Below are positions 1 through 10,403 of a stretch of DNA of 39,346 nucleotides, one piece after another. Under the pieces are notes generated by a model that ran no database searches, was not told the origin of the DNA, and saw only the letters and a program-made list of their open reading frames with translations. Source of the stretch: Polychytrium aggregatum (taxonomy: Eukaryota > Chytridiomycota > Chytridiomycetes > Polychytriales). The stretch is from contig NW_026516453.1 of NCBI RefSeq assembly GCF_025602895.1, forward strand, positions 1 through 39,346. The letters are read 5' to 3'. Positions within the stretch are counted from its first letter, which is position 1. The number at the start of each line of letters is the position of its first letter. The position numbers and the translations under genes are program-made.

Positions 1-310
1 CCGCCATCGCTCCCGCGCCGTCCTCGCTCCGCCGCACCCCTCCTACATTGTTTCCGAGCCCATGCAAGTGGACTCTGCCGTCTCTGGACCCCTGACCGCC
101 GAGGAGAAACAACGCCGCCGCCGCTTTGGACTCTGCCTGTACTGTGGCAAGAAGGGCCACTTGGTACGAAACTGCCCCGTCAAGTTTGGATCTACCAGAG
201 CTACCGGACCGCCCCCTGGACCTCCCGGCCCGAGGATCATCCGCACCATCGTTTACGAAGATGGAGAAGTGCAAGACTTCAGTTCGGGAAACGACCAGGC
301 CCGGTTCTAA
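1..310 (+). CDS. gag: Gag C-terminal fragment (Gypsy-1, left copy)
   Basis: This is the end of the nucleocapsid part of Gag, which packages element RNA. It contains the canonical CCHC knuckle CLYCGKKGHLVRNC (C-x2-C-x4-H-x4-C) and ends at TAA 308-310. One C is missing near position 20 compared with the complete copy, so the reading frame before that point is shifted; this is probably a contig-edge error. The in-phase slippery heptamer GGGAAAC lies at 286-292. The rest of gag is outside the window. Confidence 0.85.
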   Translation, partial: RHRSRAVLAPPHPSYIVSEPMQVDSAVSGPLTAEEKQRRRRFGLCLYCGKKGHLVRNCPVKFGSTRATGPPPGPPGPRIIRTIVYEDGEVQDFSSGNDQARF

Positions 311-3300
311 GTGAAGGCCTTGAACCGGAGCCGTGCCCACCGCCTTCCGAAAGTGAAGACATTGGTAAGGTGCCTTTGGTAAGTACTGGGGAAGCAGTGA
401 TGTGCGGACAGCTTCGCCTTGCCTCTGGACCGGCGGACACTCTCAGCTCTGGCATAGTACCCGTGGCACCTCTGGTGTCACTGGGAACTGCACCTCATCC
501 ACAGGTGCAAATACCTGAGCTGTCCTGCCAACCCTCGGCAAAGTTAACTGTCTGTGCTAGCCGCAACCCTGGTGCCGAAGCTGGTACCGAACCAAAGTCT
601 TGTGTTTCGTCTGTTCGTCGTTGCTCGTTGGTTGTTCCCGTCGCTGTTCGTCTTCCTTCTGGTGATTCTCTGTCGTGCGAAGGACTTGTCGATTCTGGTG
701 CCTCTGGCAACTTTATCGACCGAGGACTTTGTTGCTCGACACTCTGTCCCCACCCTGCTCCAAGGCTTCGCCTTGGCAGTGGAAGGCTGTGGATGGTAAG
801 GCCGCCTAGTCATCTGGCCCCATCCTCCGCGAGACTGCTCCACTCGAGGTGATTCTCGGGGACGTCTCGCAACGCCTTCGGTTCGATGTGATCAGGTCTC
901 CACATCAACCACTTATCCTTGGCTTTCCTTGGTTGCGCACCGCCGAGCCCAAGATTGTCTGGTCTCGCGGTCTTCTTTGTCTCCCTCCTTCTGTTGATTC
1001 CGACCCCTCTCCATGCACTACTTCTCTTTCGTCTTGCTCCACTTCCTCCAATGTCACTCCCCTTCTTGATGATTCCACTCCTTTGATTGATCTAAGCTCC
1101 TCTCCTACGCTCCCACCTTCGTCTTCCCCTTCTTGTCTTGTTCCTCCCGAACCCCTTCGCTCTTCCCAAACCCCTTCTTCTGTTGTCAGTTCTCTTTCCC
1201 TCCTTGATGTACCTCCTCCTGTTGTTTGTTCTTCGGACATTGTTCAGAATAAAGTAACCGTCGAACATTATTCTGACCTTGTCCACGCCCCTCCTCTCAG
1301 CTCGGACGCTCCTCTCCGCGTCTGCAGCATTGATTACCGCTCGATGCGCGAGTCTTTGGATGCATGCAGGCATGGAACGCAACCCCTGACCATCTTTCAG
1401 GTCCATGTCCTGCCCACTGACGAGCCGAGCACTGCGACTGTCGAAGTGCCTGCGGAGTACAAGGACTTCCTGTCTGTTTTCTCTAAACAGGAAGCTGACT
1501 CCTTGCCTCCGCATCGCCCTTATGACTGCCCCATTGACTTGGAGCCGGGCAAGTCGCCAAAGTTCGGGCCTCTGTACTCACTGTCCGAGCCCGAACTTCA
1601 CGCTCTGCGTGACTATCTCGACGAGAATCTTGCCAAGGGATTCGTTCGTCCTTCGTCGTCCCCAGCAGGCTCACCAATCCTCTTCGTCAAGAAGAAGGAC
1701 GGCTCACTTCGTCTTTGCGTTGACTACCGCGCACTGAACGGTATCACGGTAAAGAACCGTTACCCTTTACCGCTGATCGGCGAGCTGCTGGACCGACTTC
1801 GAGGCGCGAAGGTGTTCACTAAGCTGGACCTTCGTGGAGCCTACAATCTGCTGCGCATCCGCTCCGGGGACGAGTGGAAGACAGCTTTCCGTACTCGATA
1901 TGGGCACTTCGAGTACTTGGTGATGCCCTTTGGGCTCACCAACGCGCCAGCGACGTTCCAGCACTTCATCAACGACGTCCTGCGCACCGAGTTGGACCAG
2001 TTCGCAATTGCGTATCTTGACGATATCTTGATCTACAGTGCTGATCCGTCGCAGCATGTAGAGCACGTCAAGCAGGTCCTCTCGAAGCTCCGAGCTGCAA
2101 AGCTGTATTGCAAGCTGGAGAAGTGCGAGTTCTCCAAAACCTCGGTCTCGTTCCTTGGTTTCATGGTCTCGCCCGAGGGCATCGGTATGGAGCGATCCAA
2201 GCTCTCTGCGATCTTGGATTGGCCCATACCGCGCAACATCTCGGATCTTCGATCCTTTGTCGGGTTTGCGAACTTCTATCGACGCTTCATCGATGGATAC
2301 GCAAAGATCGCGGGGCCCATGACTCGGCTCTTCCGGAAGACGCATGGCTTCCAGTGGTCCCGCGAAGCCGATAAAGCATTCAGATCCTTGAAGGATGCCT
2401 TCGTTTCGGAGCCCGTTCTGGTGCATCCGGACCCATCCAAGCCGTTCGTCGTAGAGTCAGATGCGTCGGACTTTGCGCTTGGATGCGTGCTCTCCCAGCG
2501 GGGTGCTGATGATCGCCTTCATCCTTGCTCGTTCCATTCGCGGACACTCTCGAATGCTGAACGTAACTACAGCATATACGAGAAAGAGCTGTTGGCGATC
2601 AAGGAGGCTTTCGAGGCGTGGCGACACTACCTCGAAGGCGCCCAGCATCCCGTTGCCGTTCTGACCGATCACAAGAACTTGGAGTACCTGGCAACGGCTC
2701 GCATCCTAAACCAGCGTCATGCACGGTGGTCCCAGTTCTTGTCTCGGTTCGACATCCGCATCCAGTACCGTCCTGGTGCGAGGAACGGCAAGGCCGATGC
2801 CCTGTCTCGTCGCTCGGACTACATCCCTTCGTCGGCCTCCGTGTCGAGGGATCCGCCTCTGCTTCTCGATCCTGCCGCGGTGATACGCGTGCTCCGAAGC
2901 AGAGACGCCCGCTCTTCGGTTGCAAGTCGCAGTGACCCTGTGGATTTGCTGCAGCTCATAGCCGAAGAGCAGGCTCGGGATCCCGGTCTAGACAAATACC
3001 GTCGTGACCCGAAGTTCGTCTGGAATGGCCAGTACCTCACCTTCCAGAACAGGATTGTGGTCCCAGAGTCGTGCCGAGTTCCGGCGCTCAAGTCGTGCCA
3101 TGACCCAGTCGCTGTGGGTCATCCAGGCATCCGACGGACTCTGGCTCTGGTATCGCGACAGTTTTGGTGGCAAACCTATCGGAAAGATGTCAAAGAGTAC
3201 GTCTCGACGTGCGACACCTGTGCACGCTCGAAAGCTCCGCGACACAAGCCGTTTGGGTTCCTGTTGCCACTCCAGACAGCCGATCGACCCTGGGGGACAC

Positions 3301-4397
3301 TGACCATGGACTTTATCACTGATCTGCCAAAGTCCAAGGGTCACACCTGCATCTTTGTGGTGGTATGCAGCCTCACAAAGATGGCACACTTTATGTCCTG
3401 GCGTTCACTGCCGTCGGCGGAGGAGACTGCGTCACTGTTCCTCGACAATGTCTTTCGTCTCCATGGCCTCCCCGACACAGTGGTTTCAGACCGAGGAAGT
3501 CAGTTCACCTCTCGGTTCTGGAAGGCACTCTGCACGCAGCTCGGGATCCAAACCAGTCTGTCCACGGCCTTCCATCCCCAGACCGATGGACAGACTGAGA
3601 GGGTCAACCAGGTCATCAACCAATACCTGCGCTGTTACACGTCGTATCAGCAAGATGACTGGGCCGAGCTGCTGCCGTTGGCCGAGTTCTCTTACAATAA
3701 CCTCGAGAACTCGTCAACACATGCCTCGCCATTCTTGGCAACCTATGGGTTCCACCCAAGGTTCGAAGTCCCCGTTGTCGCTGGCGGCCCTGATGTTCCC
3801 TCTGCCACGGAGAGGGTTGAACATCTCCAGCGGAACCTGGCACTGTTGAAGGAGAATCTTGAGAAGGCAAAGTCTGACTACAAGCACTTCTCAGATCTCC
3901 GGAGGTCCCAGGCTCCCGACTTGCGTCCGGGCGATCAAGTCTGGGTGCTGACTCGTAACATCAGCACCACTCGCCCAAGCAAGAAGCTGGATTACCAGAG
4001 GATTGGACCATTCACCATCCTCGAGGCCGTCGGGACATTGGCTTTCCGCCTGGACTTGCCAAAGGACATAAAGGTGCACCCGGTGTTCCATGTGTCTCTT
4101 CTTGAGCCCTACAAGAAGAACTCGCTTCCGGGTCGGGTGCAAGCGCCGCCCCCTGCGGTGGTCATCGATGGGAACTTGGAGTGGGAGGTCGAAGAGATCT
4201 TAGACTCCAAGTTCGTGCGCGGAAAGCTGCACTATCTCATCGATTGGAAAGGCTACCCGGTCACCGATCGAAGTTGGGAGCCCGCCGACATTGTCTTTGC
4301 CCCAACGGTGGCCGCGGAGTACCACCGACGCTACCCAGACAAGCCTGGCCCCAGGAGAACTCAAGATGGAACACGCCGTAGTTTAAGGAGGAGATAG
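292..4397 (+). pseudogene. pol: Pol polyprotein (Gypsy-1, left copy), frame broken near 720-850
   Basis: The order is protease, reverse transcriptase, RNase H, integrase, chromodomain, as in the complete copy at 32511-36611. From position 849 to the TAG at 4395-4397 the frame is open and matches the right copy, including YLDD, ESDASDFALG, the DD35E integrase and the C-terminal chromodomain. Between about 720 and 850, right after the DSGA protease motif, several small indels put the N-terminal part in a different frame. Because the other copy is intact and the damage sits at the contig edge, I consider these sequencing errors more likely than mutation, but as written the gene is broken. Confidence 0.85.
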
Positions 4398-4816
4398 TGT
4401 GATGACCAGCATCACAACGGACCAATGAGATTGTCCCGCATGCTCTCGCCCTCCGCACCAATCATGAGTCCCCACGTGTTTGTTTGCCCCCATGCATGAG
4501 CACGCGCCGTTGCCACCCGCGTCTACTGGTTTCCTGCCTCCCCCACCGCTCGGCACATGTCCCCGGGCTGTGCCAAGCCTCTCTCGCTTGCACACCAGCC
4601 ACTCTCGCACCCCCTTCTCGCTTCTCTGTGATGCTCCACCCTTCTCGCCCACTTTTGCCCCTCGACCTTCTCCCGGTCTATAAATAGCCCTGCATGTCTG
4701 AGCCTATGTTGAACACCAGTTCGAACAAAACTTGTTCTTTGGTGTTCGGGGCTAAAAGCTAATAAAGCTCATACCAAGCACTTGGTCTTCGTCCTTGCGC
4801 TTGTTCACTCCTTACA
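4398..4816 (+). repeat. Gypsy-1 3' LTR (left copy)
   Basis: This is a 419-bp LTR beginning TGTGATG and ending TTACA. It matches 30956-31374 and 36612-37031. It contains TATAAATAG at 4679 and an AATAAA signal near its end. It is followed directly by GACCA, the 5-bp target duplication, and then LINE ORF2 sequence. Confidence 0.95.
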
Positions 4817-5282
4817 GACCAGTGGACAAGCTGCTGGACCTGCTCAGTTTCGATCGCACTCCCCCTCGCAGTCGCACCCCTCCCGCACTTGGATCACTTG
4901 CTGCTCATGTACCCGCTCCCCGCACTGCCTTCCGAGCATTCGCACTTGGTGCACACCCAGCACCACCACCCACTCCCACACCCAGTGTAGTCCCACCCTT
5001 GCAGTCTCTCCCTGCACCCTCATCACAGCGTAGTATAGTGTCAGCACTTGTCATTCCTCCACCCCGACCCCCCCTCGATCCTGCTGTTCCCTTGTGGGAA
5101 CTGCTCGAAAATGTGTTCACCCGCTTGGTCTCAGACCTTGTGGGCAGCTGAGGCAGCACTAGGCTGCAACAGGAGTAAATAGGCTTGCCTGTGTACTCAA
5201 CGTGCCGGGGTACCAACCTGTTGGACCTGATGGCTTGTCTTCTTGAATAAAGTTGACTATAGTAACAAAAAAAAAAAAAAAA
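4817..5282 (+). mobile_element. LINE 3' remnant downstream of Gypsy-1, with poly(A)
   Basis: This is the part of a LINE copy lying 3' of the Gypsy-1 insertion. It encodes the last ~110 residues of ORF2, a Pro/Ala/Thr-rich tail with no recognised domain, ending at TGA 5149-5151. A ~115-nt 3' UTR follows, with GAATAAAG about 20 nt before a 16-A tail (5267-5282). It equals 37032-37496 on the right side of the window except for small indels, and 27593-28058 of intact copy L2. Confidence 0.93.
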
Positions 5283-5360
5283 CGTGCCGGGGTACCAACC
5301 TGTTGGACCTGATGGCTTGTCTTCTTAAATAAAGTTGACTATAGTAACAAAAAAAAAAAA
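5283..5360 (+). repeat. 66-bp LINE 3'-end fragment plus A12
   Basis: This is a copy of only the last 66 bp of the LINE, starting CGTGCCGGGG, followed by 12 A. It carries a diagnostic change (TTAAATAAAG instead of TTGAATAAAG) also present at 28059-28136 and 37497-37573. It lies between the poly(A) of the preceding LINE and the truncated 5' end of the next. It may be an extremely 5'-truncated insertion, or a 5' tag transcribed from an upstream neighbour's 3' end. Confidence 0.92.
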
Positions 5361-8300
5361 CTGTCTCCCGCGCCGGTCTCCGCGTTGTGCCTCCAGCTGT
5401 GATCCCGACCCACACCCGGCAGCGGGGTCCCAGCTGGACAACGATCGACTACATCTTTGTGTCGCATCGCCAGGCCAACAACGACCCGCTGCTGCAGGTC
5501 GACACTGCCGGTGCCTTCCGTGGCCAGTCCGACCACTTCCCCATCTGGGCGACTCTGCGGGTACAGCCAAAGTACTACCCAAAGGTCGACCAATGGCAGT
5601 GGAAGATCGCCCAGCTCGAGGATCCTGCCGTCCGCGCCCAGTACCTCTTGGCGCTGCTGGACGAGCGCGAACGCGGTCTGCAGCGCATCCAGGCTGCACT
5701 CCGGCCAATCTCAAGGGGATCGGTCATTCCGATCTCGGAGAGTGCGGCCCAGGACTGCATCGACCGCGCCTGGTCCATCATGATCGCCCTGATCACCACC
5801 GCTGCCGACTCCACCATCGGCAAGGCTTCCATCAAGACCGTCTGGAAGGACCCGGCCCTGATCCCCGAGATGCGGCAGCTTCGCGAGAGGCGCCGCGATC
5901 TCATCTACCAGCTCAAGTTGCCCGGGCTCTCCCTCCGCGTCGCCGAGGACAAGCGCGCCGAACTCCGCGCTGTCCGCAAACAAGAAAAGAACCTCATCGT
6001 CCAGTCCCGCCGAGCAGCCGAGACCCTGGCCATGAACAAGCTGCACTCCCTCAACGCTTCCGAGGTCGCCAAGTCCCTGGCCGCCATGAAGAAGCGCAAG
6101 GAGCTCGACGACGCCTTCCACTTTGACAACTCGGACGAGGCCCTCGAGCGACTTGTGGTCCACTACGGCAAGGTCTCCTCGCACTCCCAGGACACCCCCG
6201 GTGCCGCCTTTGACCGGACCGTCGGCCCAAGACCCCTGGACACTGTTCCGCGCCTGCTCCCCGAGGACCGCTCCATTCCCCGATTGTCGTCGGACGAGGT
6301 GGCCGATGCCATCGTCAAGTCCCCCAAGCGCAAGTCTTCCGGCCCGGACAAGATCAAGGCCGAGATGCTGCACCCTGTCGCTCCCGTGGTCGCTCCCTGG
6401 CTCCGGGCCATCCTGCTGGCCGCCCTCAAGGCCTCCGTCGTCCCGACCGAGTGGAACACTGTCCTGATCCACCCGGTCTACAAGAACAAGGGTTCGATCC
6501 TCGATCCGGCCATGTACCGGCCCATCGGGTTGACCCAGGTCCTCCGCAAGATCGCCGAGCGAGTCCTGCTGCCGTTCCTCACCCGCGAGATCGGCATCAT
6601 GGACATTGCCCAGGGAGGCTTCCGCCCGGACCGAGGCACCCTCGACCAGGTGTACTCGCTCGACGCTCTTGTCCGCATGAACAAGATCCGCGACGACGAG
6701 TACAGCCTGGTCTTCCTCGACATCAAGGCCGCCTACGACACTGTCTGGCGGGAGCGCCTCTGGGACAAGATCGCCACCCGAGGTGCTGGTCCGGTCGCCG
6801 TCGGGGTCCTCAGGGCCATGTTCGACCGCACTCTTGTCCGCGTCGCCAGCAAGGGCCGCACGTCGCAGCCTGTGTGGCTGCAGAAGGGTCTCATCCAAGG
6901 CTCGGTCCTGAGTCCCCTTCTGTTCAGTGCCCACATTGACGACCTGCCTGGACTGCTCCGAGCCGAGGACGGACTTGTGCTTGCCTCGAGTCGCCACCAC
7001 CGTCTCCGGGTCAACTCGCTCTGGTTTGCCGATGACGGTGTCCTCATCTGTCCGGCTGGCCGCACCCAGGCCATGCTGGATATCTGCGAACGCCACAGCA
7101 TCGACAACCGGTACCGCTTCTCGCCTCCCAAGTGCGAGGTGCTGTACTCGGCCTGCAACGTCGACCAGCTCCATCCCGCCAAGCTGTACGGCACCGAGCT
7201 GCCCAAGGTCCTCCAGTTCCGCTACCTCGGTGTCATGGTCGACATTGACGGATTCCGCCCGGACCTCCAGTTCGACAAGCTCCTCCGCAAGGTCCACATG
7301 GTCACCGACACCGTGGTTGGACTCGGCATCACCCTCGGCAAGGTCTCGGCCAAGACCATCACCCAGGTCTACAAGACCTTTGTGCGGCCGACCCTCGAAT
7401 ACGGGATGGCCATGGACATCCCCGACCCAGCTCTGCGCGACCGCCTCGACGACGCCCAGATGACGGCCCTCCGCACCATGTTCCGCGTCGGCCCCGGCAC
7501 TCCCGTCGGTGCCATGCACCTCAACTGCGGCCTTCCCAAGATGTCGGTCCGTGTCAAGATGCTGGCCCTGCAGAACTGGGCCCGCTGGGACGACCAAGTC
7601 TCTGACGGCGACAAGATGCTGTCGATGATCCTGCGCAACAAGATCATTGCGCCCTACCACCCCGACCAGTTCCTCGGCCAAGGAGTCCGAGCCGATCCGC
7701 ACTGGGCCATGGTGGTCCGCCGACAAGAGGCCGACCACTCCCTCACGGCCACGGAGATCTACCGAGGCAAGACCCGACACCAGCCGCCGCCGCCCGGACC
7801 GCCCCGACCCCAGCCCGTCCCGATCAAGACCCTCATCTTCGAGGACCACATGAAGAACGGCTTCGACCGCTCCAAGCAGCTCACCGCCGCCTGCACCCCG
7901 TCGACCAAGATGTCGGGACTCTGGGAGGCTCGCGGGTACCAAGGATCCATGATCATGCTCATGTTCATGGTCCGATGGCGACTCGGTGCTCTCCCAGGCC
8001 ACTTCAGATTTGGCTACCGCAAGTGCAAGAACCTGGCTCGACACGGATCCGGGATCGACTTGACCAGGACCCACGCACAGCAGTGTGTGGATCCGCATCA
8101 AGTCCTGGTCCGCAAGGTCGCAGCCCTCAAGACGGCCCACCCGACTTGGGTGGAAAGTGGTATAGCCGGAGTGGGACCAGTGGACAAGCTGCTGGACCTG
8201 CTCAGTTTCGATCGCACTCCCCCTCGCAGTCGCACCCCTCCCGCACTTGGATCACTTGCTGCTCATGTACCCGCTCCCCGCACTGCCTTCCGAGCATTCG

Positions 8301-8639
8301 CACTTGGTGCACACCCAGCACCACCACCCACTCCCACACCCAGTGTAGTCCCACCCTTGCAGTCTCTCCCTGCACCCTCATCACAGCGTAGTATAGTGTC
8401 AGCACTTGTCATTCCTCCACCCCGACCCCCCCTCGATCCTGCTGTTCCCTTGTGGGAACTGCTCGAAAATGTGTTCACCCGCTTGGTCTCAGACCTTGTG
8501 GGCAGCTGAGGCAGCACTAGGCTGCAACAGGAGTAAATAGGCTTGCCTGTGTACTCAACGTGCCGGGGTACCAACCTGTTGGACCTGATGGCTTGTCTTC
8601 TTGAATAAAGTTGACTATAGTAACAAAAAAAAAAAAAAA
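5361..8639 (+). mobile_element. LINE copy T1, 5'-truncated, poly(A)-tailed
   Basis: This LINE begins inside the endonuclease region of ORF2, at the base equivalent to 24779 of copy L2, and runs to the normal 3' end with a 15-A tail (8625-8639). It has no 5' UTR or ORF1. Its truncation point and the tagged fragment before it are identical to those of T2 (28137), so T1 and T2 descend from one insertion by duplication. T1 lacks the Gypsy-1 insertion and thus gives an empty site near 8175. Confidence 0.95.
5363..8509 (+). pseudogene. LINE ORF2, 5'-truncated (copy T1)
   Basis: This frame is open from the equivalent of residue 177 of the intact ORF2 to its stop. It lacks endonuclease residues N22, E49, D151 and N153 but keeps the TTIDY and SDH motifs. 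The whole reverse transcriptase is present (SSGPDK..., FADD at intact residues 731-734), as is the Pro-rich C-terminal region. No ATG lies near the 5' end of the frame, so this is a dead 5'-truncated copy although it has no internal stop. Without the catalytic half of the endonuclease it could not nick DNA. Confidence 0.93.
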
Positions 8640-8696
8640 CCTGATGGCTTGTCTTCTTGAATAAAGTTGACTATAGTAACAAAAAAAAAAAAAAAA
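8640..8696 (+). repeat. 41-bp LINE 3'-end fragment plus A16
   Basis: The last 41 bp of the LINE, starting CCTGATGGCT, follow directly on T1's poly(A). They are followed by 16 A and then by the CCTAA tract. It retains the GAATAAAG signal. It is the shortest of the fragments in this array. Confidence 0.92.
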
Positions 8697-8721
8697 CCTA
8701 ACCTAACCTAACCTAACCTAA
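8697..8721 (+). repeat. Telomere-like repeat (CCTAA)5
   Basis: Five perfect CCTAA units, TTAGG on the bottom strand, lie between an A16 tail and the 5' end of full-length LINE L1 (CCCTGACAC...). The C-rich strand reads left to right, so a chromosome end would be to the left. The same number of units occurs before L2 at 21683-21707. None is found before truncated copies. Confidence 0.85.
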
Positions 8722-8740
8722 CCCTGACACATCGAGTTCT

Positions 8741-8880
8741 CTGCTCCTGCCGCACCTATCCTGCTCCTGCTGCACCTGTCCTGCTCTTGCTGCACCTGTC
8801 CTGCTCTTGCTGCACCTGTCCTGCTCTTGCTGCACCTGTCCTGCTCCTGCTGCACCTGTATTGCTCTTGCTGCACCGTGT
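8741..8880 (+). repeat. Seven 20-bp tandem repeats in LINE 5' UTR
   Basis: Seven units of about 20 bp, consensus CTGCTCTTGCTGCACCTGTC, are exactly in phase. The first has CCG for CTG and the last is degenerate. They lie 20 bp downstream of the CCTAA tract and 105 bp upstream of the ORF1 start. L2 has the same array at 21727-21866. The 5' position suggests promoter or RNA-structural repeats, by analogy with tandem monomers in mammalian L1 5' UTRs; that role is inference. Confidence 0.88.
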
Positions 8881-8984
8881 GGCCTGCACCACACTGCTTT
8901 CACCTCTGTGTTTGTTCCAGCTCTGCCCCTCCAGTTCCCCGCCCTCGCTCCCACACTCCCTGTCCCCTTCCCCACTGCTGAGCG

Positions 8985-9600
8985 ATGTCCAAGGACAGAC
9001 CCCAGCAGTCCCTTCTCCCGGCCTCGACCATCGCTGTCGGCAGCTTGATCTTCAAGCGCAAGGAGCGACCCGTGGCCACCCCTTCCTCCCCCGCCAAGCG
9101 TCGCCTGTCCTTGCCCGACGCAATGACCATGCTCCCCAGGCCGGAGCATGACGAGCGTCTCCCCGAGTCCGAGTTCCCGTCCGTGTCCGTGCCCGAGTCC
9201 AGGCTCCCGGCCCCGCCCGAGTTCAGGTTCCCGGCCGAACCCGACTTTTCGTTCCCGCCCTTGGACCGCGCTGCCGCCCGTGCCGCCGTCGACATTGATG
9301 AACTGGAGGACATCAATGTCGAAGAAGACCTCAGCCCGGACCAAGAGCCTGACGCTGAGCCCTCGTCCTCCTGTGCCGACCAAGACCACCCTGCCGAGTC
9401 CCTGGCTCCCGTGTCCTCCTCCGCCGCTCCCCACCAAGACCACTGTGCCATGGACATTGTTGTCCAGCCCAGTGCCGACGTCGTCTCGGTTCCTTGGCGC
9501 GACGAGTTCTGGCGCAAGTGGCACGCCTCGTCCGACGTCGATGATCAGAAGGCTGCAACCCAGATCATCGACGTCACCAAGATGAACAACCAGCTGTGGA
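8985..9600 (+). pseudogene. LINE ORF1, 5' part (copy L1), interrupted by Gypsy-2
   Basis: This holds residues 1-205 and the first base of codon 206 of the Gag-like ORF1. It starts at ATG 8985 and is identical in plan to ORF1 of L2 (21971-24256). The segment contains a basic patch (KRKERP...AKRR) and a Pro/acidic-rich stretch. The frame runs into the Gypsy-2 LTR and stops at about 9653. The remainder resumes at 16010. Confidence 0.93.
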
Positions 9601-10391
9601 TGTTAGAGTCCGAAGGGGACTCAACGGCAAAAGAAGAAGTGAGCTCGAAGTGAGCTCAGGGAAGGCAAGGGTAAAGTCCGAAGTGGACTCGGAGAGGGAG
9701 CGAGGGAAGCAAAGATCCGTTCAAGATAAGACTTGTCTCGAAATGAGACGTGAGGAACACTCAGAGAATAAAGTAGAAGGCACTTTATTTAGTCCTATTT
9801 TGAACGCTGAGGTTCGACTACACATCGCGGGGGTCAGGCTATTTATAGACAAGTCCGGACTTGGCAGCGAAGGGCGGCCAAGGGAGGGAAAAGTGGGCGA
9901 TCGAGCAGGGCGAAGGGGGCGATGCACGAACGAGGGCCGAGAAGGACCACCGAGACAGGCAGAGAACCAAAGCGAGGGAGGCGCAAGCAAAAGCGAAGCA
10001 CCTGGCAGGAGAAACGTGCAAAGGCGAAGCAATGTGACTCAACGTCCAAGAAGCGGATTGGTCAAGTATAAGGTTGGGGCAAATGCATGCGAGATGAACA
10101 AGAGATCGGGGCGGTCAGGCAGGTCATGAGTCACCGGTGGTGGGACACATGACCGGCAGCCGAATTGCAACCAATCGCAGCAAGGCGCGTGCACAAACAA
10201 ACCGGCGCGTGCGAAGAAGACAAAGGAAGCGGAGCAGCGCGGGGAAACGGAAGTGCGGAAGGAGCGGAAATGGCAGGCAAAAGGCGGAAAATTGGAGGGG
10301 AACTGCAAAGCTACACACAAACAAACAGAAAGGCAAAAGAACAGCCAAGTGTGCAGTCAAAGTGGAGAACAAGCAGAAGCTATCCCTAACA
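9601..10391 (-). repeat. Gypsy-2 3' LTR
   Basis: This is the 791-bp LTR at the element's 3' end (left side). On the minus strand TATAAATAG begins at 9847 and the 12-nt self-primer begins at 9808. An inverted repeat AATAAAGT/ACTTTATT at 9767-9789 places AATAAA on both strands. Near the left edge are short palindromes around GAGTCC...GGACTC and a direct duplication of GAAGTGAGCTC. Confidence 0.95.
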
Positions 10392-10403
10392 TCATCCCCT
10401 TCC

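Larger units (their letters stand above)
1..4816 (+). mobile_element. Gypsy-1 chromovirus, left copy, 5' end cut by window edge
   Basis: This is the 3' part of a Ty3/Gypsy element: gag C-terminus, pol and 3' LTR. It is nearly identical to 32219-37031 of the complete copy. It is followed by GACCAGTGG, the same LINE target site that flanks the complete copy on its right, so both copies represent one insertion event (duplicated, or seen twice by the assembler). Differences from the right copy are single-base or short indels concentrated in the first ~850 bases (near 20, 720, 755, 770, 788 and 800-810), which looks like contig-end sequencing error. Confidence 0.95.

Noticed and set aside
4398..4816. 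Solo LTR
   Set aside because: It is continuous on the left with the polypurine run and pol of the same element; only the window edge removes the rest.
5711..8140. 809-residue open frame on the minus strand, repeated at 18552-20981 and 25129-27558 and extended at 28487-31210
   Set aside because: It lies wholly antisense to LINE ORF2 (APE/RT) and is a by-product of GC-rich codon use there; its translation is low-complexity Val/Gly/Asp/Leu with no domain, and it recurs only because the LINE is repeated.
8741..8880. CRISPR-like array
   Set aside because: The 20-bp units are directly contiguous with no spacers, and the context is a eukaryotic LINE 5' UTR.
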